Assembly (NCBI GenBank): GCA_028822985.1 | Contig: JAPKCK010000003.1 | Coordinates: 58,046-122,045 of the forward strand | From: Aquiluna sp. | GTDB lineage: Bacteria > Actinomycetota > Actinomycetes > Actinomycetales > Microbacteriaceae | Reading direction: 5' to 3' | DNA: 64,000 bases | Part shown: positions 23,653 to 32,580 of the stretch, one piece after another | Numbering within the stretch: position 1 is the first letter of the stretch | Layout of the letters: the number at the start of each line of letters is the position of its first letter | The notes under the pieces: generated by a model | Told to the model about the DNA's origin: nothing | The model's database searches: none | The model's input: only the letters and a program-made list of their open reading frames with translations | Translations under genes and position numbers: made by a program

Positions 23653-24561
23653 TTGTTTTCACCCGAGATTGTTAGGGCATTTGCTATTGGCCTTGCTGTT
23701 ATCGGAGCGATTTTTCTCTCACTTGGTGCCCAGTTTCAAAATGACGCAGTTACTAAACATCACGCGCCAAGCCGGCCAAGGCCGGGATCTTTGAGTCTCA
23801 AGCAGATCGCTGATCTTCTGAGAAGACCAAGATGGTTGACTGGGACAAGCTTCTTGGTTCTGGCGATTCTTTTTCAGCTTTCAGCGCTGGCGCTGGCGCC
23901 TCTAATCGTGGTTCAGCCGATCGGCGCAGTCGCGCTTATTATGACGTCTCTGCTAAATGCCAGGATCTATAGGGTTCGACTTAATAAGAGCACCTTTATT
24001 GCCATAGCTCTCACGACAATTGGCGTGGGCGGATTTGTTGCAGTCGCAGCTTCTAGCGCTGTGGCTGTAGAAATGAGCAACGAAAAACTACTTCAGGTAG
24101 TTGGCATACTCTTTGTCTTGCTTCTAATGTTTGGTCTGTTGTTTTGGCGATCTAAGGGCAAAGTGAGCGCACTCCAGTACATTTTTGGAGCGGGGGTGCT
24201 CTACGGTTTCGTGGCATCGCTCGCGAAGGTTGTGATTCAGCGAATCCTGCAAGAGGACTACGACCTGCTCACCCTGCTTGCTCTGATTTCCCTCGTCGGC
24301 GCGACGGTGTTGGGTGGTTGGTTCGTTCAAAACGCTTACGCATCTGGACCTCCGGATTTGGTCATTGCGGGGCTGACCGTGATCGATCCTGCGGTTGCGG
24401 TGATGATCGGCATCGCAATTCTTGGCGAAGCCGAAGCGTCAAGTGTCGGACAAATATTTAGTTACGCCCTGGCGGGTACTATTGCTGTATCTGGGGTGCT
24501 TGCTTTGAACAGATTCCACCCGCAGTTGACCGAGAAGGGTAACAGTGAGCCAACCGATTAG
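23653..24561 (+). CDS. DMT-superfamily membrane transporter (NIPA/EamA-like)
   Basis: About 9-10 TM segments in a DMT-like pattern. Confidence 0.65.
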   Translation: MFSPEIVRAFAIGLAVIGAIFLSLGAQFQNDAVTKHHAPSRPRPGSLSLKQIADLLRRPRWLTGTSFLVLAILFQLSALALAPLIVVQPIGAVALIMTSLLNARIYRVRLNKSTFIAIALTTIGVGGFVAVAASSAVAVEMSNEKLLQVVGILFVLLLMFGLLFWRSKGKVSALQYIFGAGVLYGFVASLAKVVIQRILQEDYDLLTLLALISLVGATVLGGWFVQNAYASGPPDLVIAGLTVIDPAVAVMIGIAILGEAEASSVGQIFSYALAGTIAVSGVLALNRFHPQLTEKGNSEPTD

Positions 24562-25993
24562 GGTTCTCATCGCTTGCGACACGTTTGCACCGGACATTAA
24601 CGGAGCGGCCAAGTTTGCTGAGCGATTAGCCGGTGGTCTTGTGAGAAACGGCAACGAAGTGGCGATTATTGCTCCCAGTCTCGACGGTTGGTCTGGCACA
24701 AGGGTGGAAGAACACGACGGCGCCAAAATGACCGTGCACCGACTCAAGAGTCATAAGATGCCAAACCATAAGAGTCAGCGGTTTACGTCTCCCTTTGGGC
24801 TATCCAGGGAGTTGGAGAGAATTATTCTCGAGCAGAGGCCGGACGCTCTTCACATACAGTCACACCTGATGGTTGGACGATTTGCCATGCGTGCGACTCG
24901 AGGAATGTCGCTCCGGAGGATTGCCACTAATCACACGATGCCTGAGAATCTTCTCAAATATTCCTTCGTGCCAAAATTTATGCACCCGATTGCCATCAAG
25001 TTTCTTTGGTGGGATGCAGGCCGGGTTTTGCGGAAGATGGATGCTTTGACTACACCCACAAGACGCGCCGCCGATCTTCTAGAGAACTCGGCTCGCGTAG
25101 AGGGTGTTCTGGCGATTAGCTGCGGAATAGACGCGACAAAGTTCGCCAACCGAACTCCAACTCAGAATAAAGAGCCGGTAGCTCTTTTCGTTGGCCGATT
25201 GGACAACGAGAAGAGAATCAATATTTTGCTAAACGCGATAAGCAAATTGGATAAATTTCCAAATCTAAAACTGCGCCTGGTGGGTGATGGGGGCGAGCGC
25301 GAGCGCCTGCAGCGTCAGGCCGCTTTGCTGGGCATTTCGGACCGGGTTGAGTTTTTGGGGCATGTTACTGACCAAGAGCTACCGGGGATTTATGAGGACT
25401 GTACTGTTTTTGTCATGCCCTCTATAGCTGAGTTGCAGTCCATTGCGACAATGGAAGCAATGGCTTCCGGACGCCCAGTCATAGCCGCGGACGCTATGGC
25501 CCTTCCTCACTTGGTTCACGACCGAGATAACGGTTACTTATTTTCTCCGGATGACGCGGATGCTTTGAGGGATCGCTTGGAACTCGTGCTTTCGGCTGAC
25601 GAGAAAGAGCTCGCGAGGCTCAGTGAGAACTCTTTGCATTTGATTCAGTCGCATGACATTGCAACAACCATCAGCATTTTCGAGGATCTCTATCGCGGCA
25701 CTGGGGCCGATGTTCCGACTACAGCCGATAATCAGCCCGAATACCTTCTTCCAATTGGTCGCTTATCGGCTTCCCTTAGGAAGCGCGTAGAGGAGTTTAG
25801 AGTCGAGGCCCTAAACCTTAGACGCCGCGCAGAGGGTGCATCAGAGAGCGCGCGAGGAAGATTTACCGGTGCGGCCGATGAGGCCAGGGAAAGACTAAGC
25901 GAGGTGCGTGAAGAGGTGAGGGAGCAACTATCCGAGTTTCGGAGCGAGCTAGGCGATGCTGCAAAGAAGTTTCGACGCAAGCGCGACGACTAA
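24545..25993 (+). CDS. GT4-family glycosyltransferase with long charged C-terminal helical tail
   Basis: RVLIACDTFAPDINGAAKFAERL, LFVGRLDNEKRINILLNA, PSIAELQSIATMEAMASGRPVIA. Confidence 0.88.
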   Translation: MSQPIRVLIACDTFAPDINGAAKFAERLAGGLVRNGNEVAIIAPSLDGWSGTRVEEHDGAKMTVHRLKSHKMPNHKSQRFTSPFGLSRELERIILEQRPDALHIQSHLMVGRFAMRATRGMSLRRIATNHTMPENLLKYSFVPKFMHPIAIKFLWWDAGRVLRKMDALTTPTRRAADLLENSARVEGVLAISCGIDATKFANRTPTQNKEPVALFVGRLDNEKRINILLNAISKLDKFPNLKLRLVGDGGERERLQRQAALLGISDRVEFLGHVTDQELPGIYEDCTVFVMPSIAELQSIATMEAMASGRPVIAADAMALPHLVHDRDNGYLFSPDDADALRDRLELVLSADEKELARLSENSLHLIQSHDIATTISIFEDLYRGTGADVPTTADNQPEYLLPIGRLSASLRKRVEEFRVEALNLRRRAEGASESARGRFTGAADEARERLSEVREEVREQLSEFRSELGDAAKKFRRKRDD

Positions 25994-26154
25994 TTGGCGC
26001 AGTCCCTAAATTAAAGTTCGGGTTGGTCTGAATTTAATTTTCGTCAGGCAGGTTGAAAGCTCGATAAAATTAGCGAAAAACTAATTAGTATTGAGGTAAC
26101 TCTCCAGCGCCGGGGCCTTTGTCCCGAAGCTGGCAACTTAGGCGAAGGGCTTTC

Positions 26155-27888
26155 ATGTCAAAGCACGCATGGCTAAACCACTATCCGTCGGACGTGCCTC
26201 ACGAGTTAGAGGCTCACTCTTTCCGTAACCTCCCGGATTTACTGGCAGTCGCGACAAAAAAGTACTCAAAGACAATTGCTTTTACGCAGTGCATGCCCAA
26301 TGGCATGAACGGTTCCTTGACCTTCGAGCAGGTTGACAAGCTCAGCGATGACTTTGCCTCTTATCTTCGTGAGGAAGCGGGGCTCAAATCTGGTGAGCGC
26401 GTTGCGGTTCAAATGCCGAATTGTTTGAGCTATCCAATAGTGGCATTTGGTGTCTTGAAGGCCGGGTGCGTGCTAGTGAACACGAACCCTCTTTACACGC
26501 AAACAGAGATGTTGTATCAGTTCTCTGATTCCGGAGCCACTGCATTAGTCGTAGTCGACATGTTCGCCGATAGGTTGACCGGGATCATCGAGAAGACCAA
26601 GATAAAAAGCGTTGTCACCGTTAGTGTGAGCGAGTTCTTCCCCGGACCCGTTGCCGGGATCATCAAGCTGACTCAGAAGTATTGGAGTAAGACGCTCCCA
26701 AAAATCAAGGTAGAGCACACTAGCTTCAGGGACGCTCTGAAACTCGGAAAGAAAGCTTCAGCCATCGACAAGCTGTCTGGATACCTTGAGAATGTTGGGC
26801 CCGATACAGTTGCCGCTCTTCAATACACCGGCGGCACAACTGGTGTTTCAAAGGGTGCAATGTTGACGCATGGAAACTTAGTCAATAACACTCTTCAGAT
26901 GATTTCTATGTGCGGCTCGTACATGAGGCCAGGGGCGGAAATCGTTCTAACTGCTCTTCCGCTATATCACATTTTTGCTTTCACGGTAAATCTCCTGGGT
27001 TTCTACCACCTAGGGGCCCGGAACATCCTGGTTCCATCGCCACGACCACCTAGCAACCTAAAACGTGCATTTGAGAACTATCGGGTGACTTGGCTATCAG
27101 GTGTAAACACACTTTTTAGCGCGCTATTGAATGAGCGCTGGTTTACGGACAGCTCGCCAAAGTATTTGAGGGCATCTGCGGCCGGCGGAATGGCTCTGCA
27201 TGAATCAGTTGCTAAGCGTTGGAGAGAGGTAACTGGAACACCGATCGTCGAAGGCTATGGCCTTACTGAATCTTCTCCAGTCTTGACTTTTAATCCTCTC
27301 GGTGGACTGCAGAAAGACGGCACCATCGGGATTCCAGTTCCCTCGACGGAGGTCCGCTGTGTGGACGAAGAGGGCAATGATGTTCAAATTGGGCAACCCG
27401 GTGAACTTATTGCAAAGGGCCCACAGATCATGCAGGGCTACTGGCAGCGAGCTGACGAAAGCTCCTTAGCACTGCGAGATGGATGGCTCCAAACTGGCGA
27501 CATAGCCCAAGTCGATAGCGATGGTTATTTCACCATAGTTGATCGCAAGAAAGACATGATTCTGGTGAGCGGCTTCAACGTCTACCCGAACGAAGTCGAA
27601 GAGCGAATTGCAAATGTTAGCGGCGTCCGTGAGGTCGGAGTTATAGGCATTCCAGACCAGAACAGCGGTGAAAGGGTTTGGGCCTATGTCGTGGTCTCAC
27701 AGCCCGCACCTTCCACTGAAGATATCGTCTCTCATTGCCGGGAGCACATGGCAGCATATAAGGTTCCGCACCACATTATCTTCGTAGACGAGCTTCCTAA
27801 GAGTCCAATCGGAAAGATTTTGCGCAGAGAACTTAGAGACGGAGCACTCGCTTCCGCATCTTCATCTAACGACGGCAAGGGAGCATAG
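26155..27888 (+). CDS. fadD: Long-chain fatty acid-CoA ligase-like AMP-binding enzyme (FadD-like)
   Basis: LQYTGGTTGVSKGAMLTHGNLVNN, EGYGLTESSPV, GWLQTGDIAQVDSDGYFTIVDRKKDMILVSGFNVYPNEVEE. Confidence 0.9.
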   Translation: MSKHAWLNHYPSDVPHELEAHSFRNLPDLLAVATKKYSKTIAFTQCMPNGMNGSLTFEQVDKLSDDFASYLREEAGLKSGERVAVQMPNCLSYPIVAFGVLKAGCVLVNTNPLYTQTEMLYQFSDSGATALVVVDMFADRLTGIIEKTKIKSVVTVSVSEFFPGPVAGIIKLTQKYWSKTLPKIKVEHTSFRDALKLGKKASAIDKLSGYLENVGPDTVAALQYTGGTTGVSKGAMLTHGNLVNNTLQMISMCGSYMRPGAEIVLTALPLYHIFAFTVNLLGFYHLGARNILVPSPRPPSNLKRAFENYRVTWLSGVNTLFSALLNERWFTDSSPKYLRASAAGGMALHESVAKRWREVTGTPIVEGYGLTESSPVLTFNPLGGLQKDGTIGIPVPSTEVRCVDEEGNDVQIGQPGELIAKGPQIMQGYWQRADESSLALRDGWLQTGDIAQVDSDGYFTIVDRKKDMILVSGFNVYPNEVEERIANVSGVREVGVIGIPDQNSGERVWAYVVVSQPAPSTEDIVSHCREHMAAYKVPHHIIFVDELPKSPIGKILRRELRDGALASASSSNDGKGA

Positions 27889-27890
27889 CC

Positions 27891-28853
27891 ATGAGAAATT
27901 TAATGATCCTGGCAGCGGAAGCGGCAAATGAGCCAACAGTCGTTAATGAGATGGAGCAGACTCTGCTGCGAGCGTTTGTTCTCATTATTATGTTCGGGCT
28001 TGGTGCTGGCCTTACTCCCAAGGACTTCGCACTTGCACTCAGACGCCCCTGGGGCCTAGTTATCGGCTGGATCACCCAGTTTGGCATCATGCCGCTTACT
28101 GCCTACGTTCTTATCGTGACCGTGCTGCTTCCCTTCTCTTCAACTGAGGGCATACTCTTGGTAGCTCTGGGAGCGCTAATCATGGGAAGCGTCCCGGCCG
28201 GCACTACCTCTAACCTCTTCACCTACTTCTCCAAGGGTAATCTTGCATTGAGCGTGACTATGACGGTGAATTCCACTCTCTGGGCGTTCGTGATGACACC
28301 TGCGGTGCTTTTCATCTACTCAAACTTCTTGGGTCTGGACGAGTCTCTAAGCGTTGAGTTCGGCGAGCTCGCATTAGTCATCTTCGGACTCATCGTCCCG
28401 GTTGGCCTGGGGATGTTAGTGCGCCGCTTGAGTGCCAACGTGGGCGCTGTTCTGGAGCTGATAGGTGGAGTGTTTGGGCTTATCTTCATCCCGTTCCTTA
28501 TCATTATCTGGGTTCCACGCAACTGGGAGCTGCTCATGACAACCGAGTGGCCAACCTACGTAGTGGCGATTGGAATGGGTCTTGTCGGGATCACAGTGGC
28601 GTACTACTTCGCAAAGCTGATTCGAGTGCACCCAATGAACGCGAGAACCATTTCTCTGGAGACTGGAATCAACAACGGGCCGCTAGCAATCGCTGTAATC
28701 GTCGCCGTATACATCGACAATCCTGGAGTAGACCAAATTCTGCTTGTTCCCGCGCTCTACTCTTTGTTCATCGTGTTGATTTCAACCGGGGTTACTCTCG
28801 TGTTTAGAAGGGCCAATCTAGCTGCCGAGCAGAAGATCCCGAATCTGCTGTAG
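27891..28853 (+). CDS. Bile acid:Na+ symporter (BASS) family transporter
   Basis: FGLGAGLTPKDFALALRRP, GSVPAGTTSNLFTYFSKGNLALSVTMT, ETGINNGPLAIAV; multi-TM. Confidence 0.85.
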   Translation: MRNLMILAAEAANEPTVVNEMEQTLLRAFVLIIMFGLGAGLTPKDFALALRRPWGLVIGWITQFGIMPLTAYVLIVTVLLPFSSTEGILLVALGALIMGSVPAGTTSNLFTYFSKGNLALSVTMTVNSTLWAFVMTPAVLFIYSNFLGLDESLSVEFGELALVIFGLIVPVGLGMLVRRLSANVGAVLELIGGVFGLIFIPFLIIIWVPRNWELLMTTEWPTYVVAIGMGLVGITVAYYFAKLIRVHPMNARTISLETGINNGPLAIAVIVAVYIDNPGVDQILLVPALYSLFIVLISTGVTLVFRRANLAAEQKIPNLL

Positions 28854-28920
28854 CATTTTGGGCTTGATGGCGCACTTTGCCTGCTTCATTGCAGTTGGGT
28901 GACTAAGCTTTAGTGGGTTG

Positions 28921-28994
28921 GGGGCGTTAGCTCAGCTGGTTAGAGCAAACGACTCATAATCGTTCGGTCGCGGGTTCAAGTCCCGCACGCCCCA
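28921..28994 (+). tRNA. tRNA-Met (CAT); a tRNA-Ile2 precursor cannot be excluded by eye
   Basis: GGGGCGT...CTCATAAT...GGTTCAAGTCC...ACGCCCC-A; CCA not encoded. Confidence 0.9.
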
Positions 28995-29099
28995 CTCATC
29001 GGATTCCTAGCAGGGTATTGGGATAAGTTTCGATGGCCTCCGACTTAGTTGCATGTCTCTCGCCTGGTTACACTTGAACTTGTAGATTGGAGGGTGTGA

Positions 29100-30155
29100 A
29101 TGACGGCAGTGATCATTCAGGTCAAAACTTCCCTGCCTGAGCATGTTCATTCTCAATCTGAGGTAACTTCCGCGTTGGCACCCAGGCTCGCACCCACTGA
29201 CGGAACTAGAGCCGTCTTAGAGCGCCTTCATAGCAATTCCAAGATCGAACAGCGTCACTTTGTTTTACCCATTTCGGAATATACGGATATCGATTCGTTC
29301 ACGAGTGCTAATGGACTTTTTGCCGAACATGCCCTAGCGCTGGTGGAGGACTGCACTAAAAGGGCGCTTGATGAAACCGGGCTAAATGCCGACGAAGTTG
29401 ATCATCTTTTCTTCACCACGGTAACCGGTGTCGGCGCTCCTGCACTGGATGTATTGCTTGCCGCCCGAATGGGTTTCCGGTCAGACCTCAAGAGGATTCC
29501 CAGCTTTGGCCTTGGCTGTGCTGGGGGTGCTGCGGGAATAGCTAGAGTCGCTGATTATCTATTGGGTAACCCAAAGGCGGTGGCGCTAGTAGTCTCCGTG
29601 GAGCTGTGTTCATTGACTATCCAGTGGGAGGATCGATCGATGGCCAACTACGTTGGCACGGGAATCTTCGGTGACGGCGCAGCTGCCGTCGTGATGGTGG
29701 GTGGTGAGCACCCTAAGGCCCTGAATGGGATTTCGGTCAAAGACAGCAGAAGCACTTTGTACTCTGATACTGAATCTTTGATTGGCTGGAAGGTTGGCGG
29801 CAGCGGGCTTTCGTTGATGCTTGAGGCCGGTGTACCAGAGATGATAACTGAAAACTTCGCAGCTGAGGTGGATGTCCTTCTTGGTCAACATGGGCTGTCT
29901 CGCAACGACATAGACGTTTGGATAGCGCATCCGGGGGGTCCCAAAATTCTTGAGGCATTTGCTTCATCGCTTGATTTAGCCGACTCCGACTTGTCCGCTA
30001 GCTGGGATGTTATGGCCAGAGCGGGAAACATGTCCTCAGCCGCAGTTCTTCATGTCTTGAACGATCTTTCTGAGCAACCTTCGGCGACAATCGGCTTGCT
30101 GTTTGCGGTTGGCCCCGGAGTCTCTCTTGAGCTTGTCTTGTTGGAGTGGACATGA
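29100..30155 (+). CDS. Type III polyketide synthase (chalcone/stilbene synthase superfamily)
   Basis: Candidate catalytic triad: Cys in FGLGCAGGAAG, His in IAHPGGPKILEA, Asn in RAGNMSSAAVLHVL. Confidence 0.92.
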   Translation: MTAVIIQVKTSLPEHVHSQSEVTSALAPRLAPTDGTRAVLERLHSNSKIEQRHFVLPISEYTDIDSFTSANGLFAEHALALVEDCTKRALDETGLNADEVDHLFFTTVTGVGAPALDVLLAARMGFRSDLKRIPSFGLGCAGGAAGIARVADYLLGNPKAVALVVSVELCSLTIQWEDRSMANYVGTGIFGDGAAAVVMVGGEHPKALNGISVKDSRSTLYSDTESLIGWKVGGSGLSLMLEAGVPEMITENFAAEVDVLLGQHGLSRNDIDVWIAHPGGPKILEAFASSLDLADSDLSASWDVMARAGNMSSAAVLHVLNDLSEQPSATIGLLFAVGPGVSLELVLLEWT

Positions 30156-30688
30156 TCTTTACTGTCAGTGTGATGCTATTCATCGGTCTTATTTTGGCAA
30201 CGGGTGCAGAGCGGATTTACGAACTTGTTGTTTCGACTAGAAATGCAAAACTAGCTTTTACAACAGGTGGTATCGAATATGGTCGCGGTCATTTGCCCTT
30301 CATGATTGCCCTGCACACCGGTCTACTAGGAGGAGCCATAATCGAAGTTGTTCTTTTTGACCGCCAATTTCTTGGTTCTCCGGGCTGGGGATTCCTTGCG
30401 ATTGCCATCGGATGTCAAGCGGCGAGGTATTGGTTTATTTGGGCACTTGGGTCCCAGTGGAATACCAGGGTGATCGTGATTCCAGGTGCGCAGCTTGTGA
30501 GAAAAGGTCCATATTCGCTGCCTTGGCTTCGTCACCCCAACTATTGGGTCGTAGCAATTGAGGGTATCGCCTTGCCCATGGTTCACTCGGCTTGGATTAC
30601 AGCAATCATGTTCACTGTTCTCAACGCTGTATTGCTTCTTGTACTCAGGATCCCCACCGAAAACAAGGCTTTGAAGGGCTTGAGATGA
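30152..30688 (+). CDS. Isoprenylcysteine carboxyl methyltransferase (ICMT) family protein
   Basis: Multi-TM with C-terminal LVRKGPYSLPWLRHPNYWVVAIEGIALP motif; ATGA overlap with the PKS. Confidence 0.85.
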   Translation: MIFTVSVMLFIGLILATGAERIYELVVSTRNAKLAFTTGGIEYGRGHLPFMIALHTGLLGGAIIEVVLFDRQFLGSPGWGFLAIAIGCQAARYWFIWALGSQWNTRVIVIPGAQLVRKGPYSLPWLRHPNYWVVAIEGIALPMVHSAWITAIMFTVLNAVLLLVLRIPTENKALKGLR

Positions 30689-31728
30689 ACAACTACGACG
30701 TAATAGTCGTCGGGGGAGGCCCGGTGGGCATGGCAGCGGCCATTGAGGCTCGTTTGAGCGGCCTATTGGCTGTAGTTGTCGAACCGCGCAGTGGAATAAT
30801 TGACAAGGCTTGTGGTGAGGGCCTAATGCCCGGTGCAATTCCGTTATTAGCCAGGTTGGGTGTTTTTCCCAAGGGGCGTGATCTTGCCGGAGTCACATAC
30901 AGAAGTGGTGGGCACGCTGTGTCTCATCGATTTTCGAGTGGTGTAGGAAAAGGCGTTAGGCGCACTGAGCTTCACGGTAGCCTTAGGTCTCGCTCAGAAG
31001 AACTTGGAGTGGTTTTTGTCGAGGCATCCGTCGGCTCCGTGACGGAAACCGAAAGTGGTTTGGTTGCATCGTGTTCAAATGGTCTGAGCATTTCAGGTCG
31101 GTACTTAATCGCCGCGGACGGCTTGCATTCTGTTATTGCAAAGGCTGCTGGACTAGTGAAGGTGCTTTCGCCCAGGCGGTCAAAACGCTTTGGAATAAGG
31201 CAGCATTTCCACGTTGAGCCCTGGTCCGAATTCATTGAAGTCTTTTACACCAAGACCGCCGAGGTCTACATAACCCCGGTATCAGAAGATCAAGTCGGCG
31301 TTGCAGTCCTAGGACCAAAGTCGACAGACTTTGAGCAAACCATAGCCAGCATCCCAGAGCTCGCGGGAAGGCTAAGAGGTGCCTCACCGGCGTCGCAGCG
31401 TAGTGGAGCGGGCTCATTTCCTCAGCTAACCACTGCACGCACCAAGGGTCGCATCCTTTTGGTTGGCGACGCGTCCGGATATGTGGATGCAATTACTGGT
31501 GAAGGCTTGAGGCTTGGTTTCGCTCAAGCACGAGTGGCGATTGAATGCATTTTGAGTGACAAGCCAGCAAGTTATGAAAAAGCTTGGCGCCGAGTAAGTA
31601 GAGACTTTCGGGTTCTGACTCAAGGTCTAATTTTAGCGGCGAATTCCCCTATCAGAATGGCCATTGTGCCGCTGGCCAGCAGGCTTCCGTGGGTCTTTGG
31701 TTCGGTTGTCAATCGCTTGGCTCGCTAA
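30685..31728 (+). CDS. FAD-dependent oxidoreductase (geranylgeranyl-reductase-/monooxygenase-like)
   Basis: NYDVIVVGGGPVGMAAAIEARLSG, DKACGEGLMP, LLVGDASGYVDAITGEGLRLGFAQA; ATGA overlap with ICMT gene. Confidence 0.9.
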   Translation: MNNYDVIVVGGGPVGMAAAIEARLSGLLAVVVEPRSGIIDKACGEGLMPGAIPLLARLGVFPKGRDLAGVTYRSGGHAVSHRFSSGVGKGVRRTELHGSLRSRSEELGVVFVEASVGSVTETESGLVASCSNGLSISGRYLIAADGLHSVIAKAAGLVKVLSPRRSKRFGIRQHFHVEPWSEFIEVFYTKTAEVYITPVSEDQVGVAVLGPKSTDFEQTIASIPELAGRLRGASPASQRSGAGSFPQLTTARTKGRILLVGDASGYVDAITGEGLRLGFAQARVAIECILSDKPASYEKAWRRVSRDFRVLTQGLILAANSPIRMAIVPLASRLPWVFGSVVNRLAR

Positions 31729-31730
31729 TT

Positions 31731-32567
31731 ATGGTTGCAAACAGACTTAGTTTTCTTCTCAAATCCACCCACCCAATGCCCTCGTTCGCAGTGGCGCTCT
31801 TCGCCACTCTATTTGCTGTTGGTATTGGGCTTGAGGCTCAAAGGGTCGCATTAGTGGGGCTCGCAGTGTTGTTGCAGCAGTTCTCGGTGGGGTTATCAAA
31901 CGACTGGCTGGACCACAAGCGAGATCGCGCTGCCGGACGCACCGACAAGCCTGTGGCACGGGGCTCGTTAGGCGTTTCGCTGGTTAGAAATTCTTCTTTT
32001 GCGTCAGGTGTCCTGGCGCTCGTCGTCTCGGTTTTGCTCGGCTGGGAGAGCGTTGGTTGGATGGTACTTATGCTGATTGCCGGCTGGGGCTACAACCTAG
32101 GGCTCAAAGCAACTGTTTTCTCAGTTCTTCCCTATATGGTTGGCTTTGGTATTTTGCCGGTCTTTGTGACATTGAGCCTCGAGCAGAGCCGGGTCCCTCC
32201 GGCATGGGTTGTGGTTGTTGCAGCCCTGCTGGGAGTCTCCGCGCACTTTGCGAACACTCTGCCGGACTTGCTGCAGGACAGAGCGACCGGAGTCAGAGCG
32301 CTTCCGCACATTGTCGGCCAGAGGGTTTCCGCACTAGTAATTGCTGCTACAGCAATTCTTGCCTCAAGCATTGCTGTGTTTCAAAGCGACACCTTGGCAA
32401 TCTTTATCGGCACAGTTGGCCTGCTGGCTACAGTCTTGTTGGCTGGCACTGCTTCTTGGCTAAGCCTTAGGCCGACCCCACCAAGGGTAATTTTTCCACT
32501 GCTGGTCCTGGCAAGTTTGGTGAACGCAATATTGCTTATGCTCGGTGTTGGGCCGATTGGGGTTTAG
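31731..32567 (+). CDS. UbiA-family prenyltransferase
   Basis: Multi-TM with LSNDWLDHKRDRAAGRTDKPVARG (NDxxDxxxD-like) and second motif region HFANTLPDLLQDRATGVRALP. Confidence 0.88.
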   Translation: MVANRLSFLLKSTHPMPSFAVALFATLFAVGIGLEAQRVALVGLAVLLQQFSVGLSNDWLDHKRDRAAGRTDKPVARGSLGVSLVRNSSFASGVLALVVSVLLGWESVGWMVLMLIAGWGYNLGLKATVFSVLPYMVGFGILPVFVTLSLEQSRVPPAWVVVVAALLGVSAHFANTLPDLLQDRATGVRALPHIVGQRVSALVIAATAILASSIAVFQSDTLAIFIGTVGLLATVLLAGTASWLSLRPTPPRVIFPLLVLASLVNAILLMLGVGPIGV

Positions 32568-32580
32568 ACCATATTGCCGA

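Noticed and set aside
30326-30838. 170-aa minus-strand ORF across the ICMT/FAD gene junction
   Set aside because: Antisense to two confident genes, low-complexity composition, no domain signature.
28921-32567. tRNA-Met as an integration site with the PKS cluster as a genomic island
   Set aside because: No integrase, no visible direct repeat of the tRNA 3' end downstream, and no abrupt compositional change by eye.
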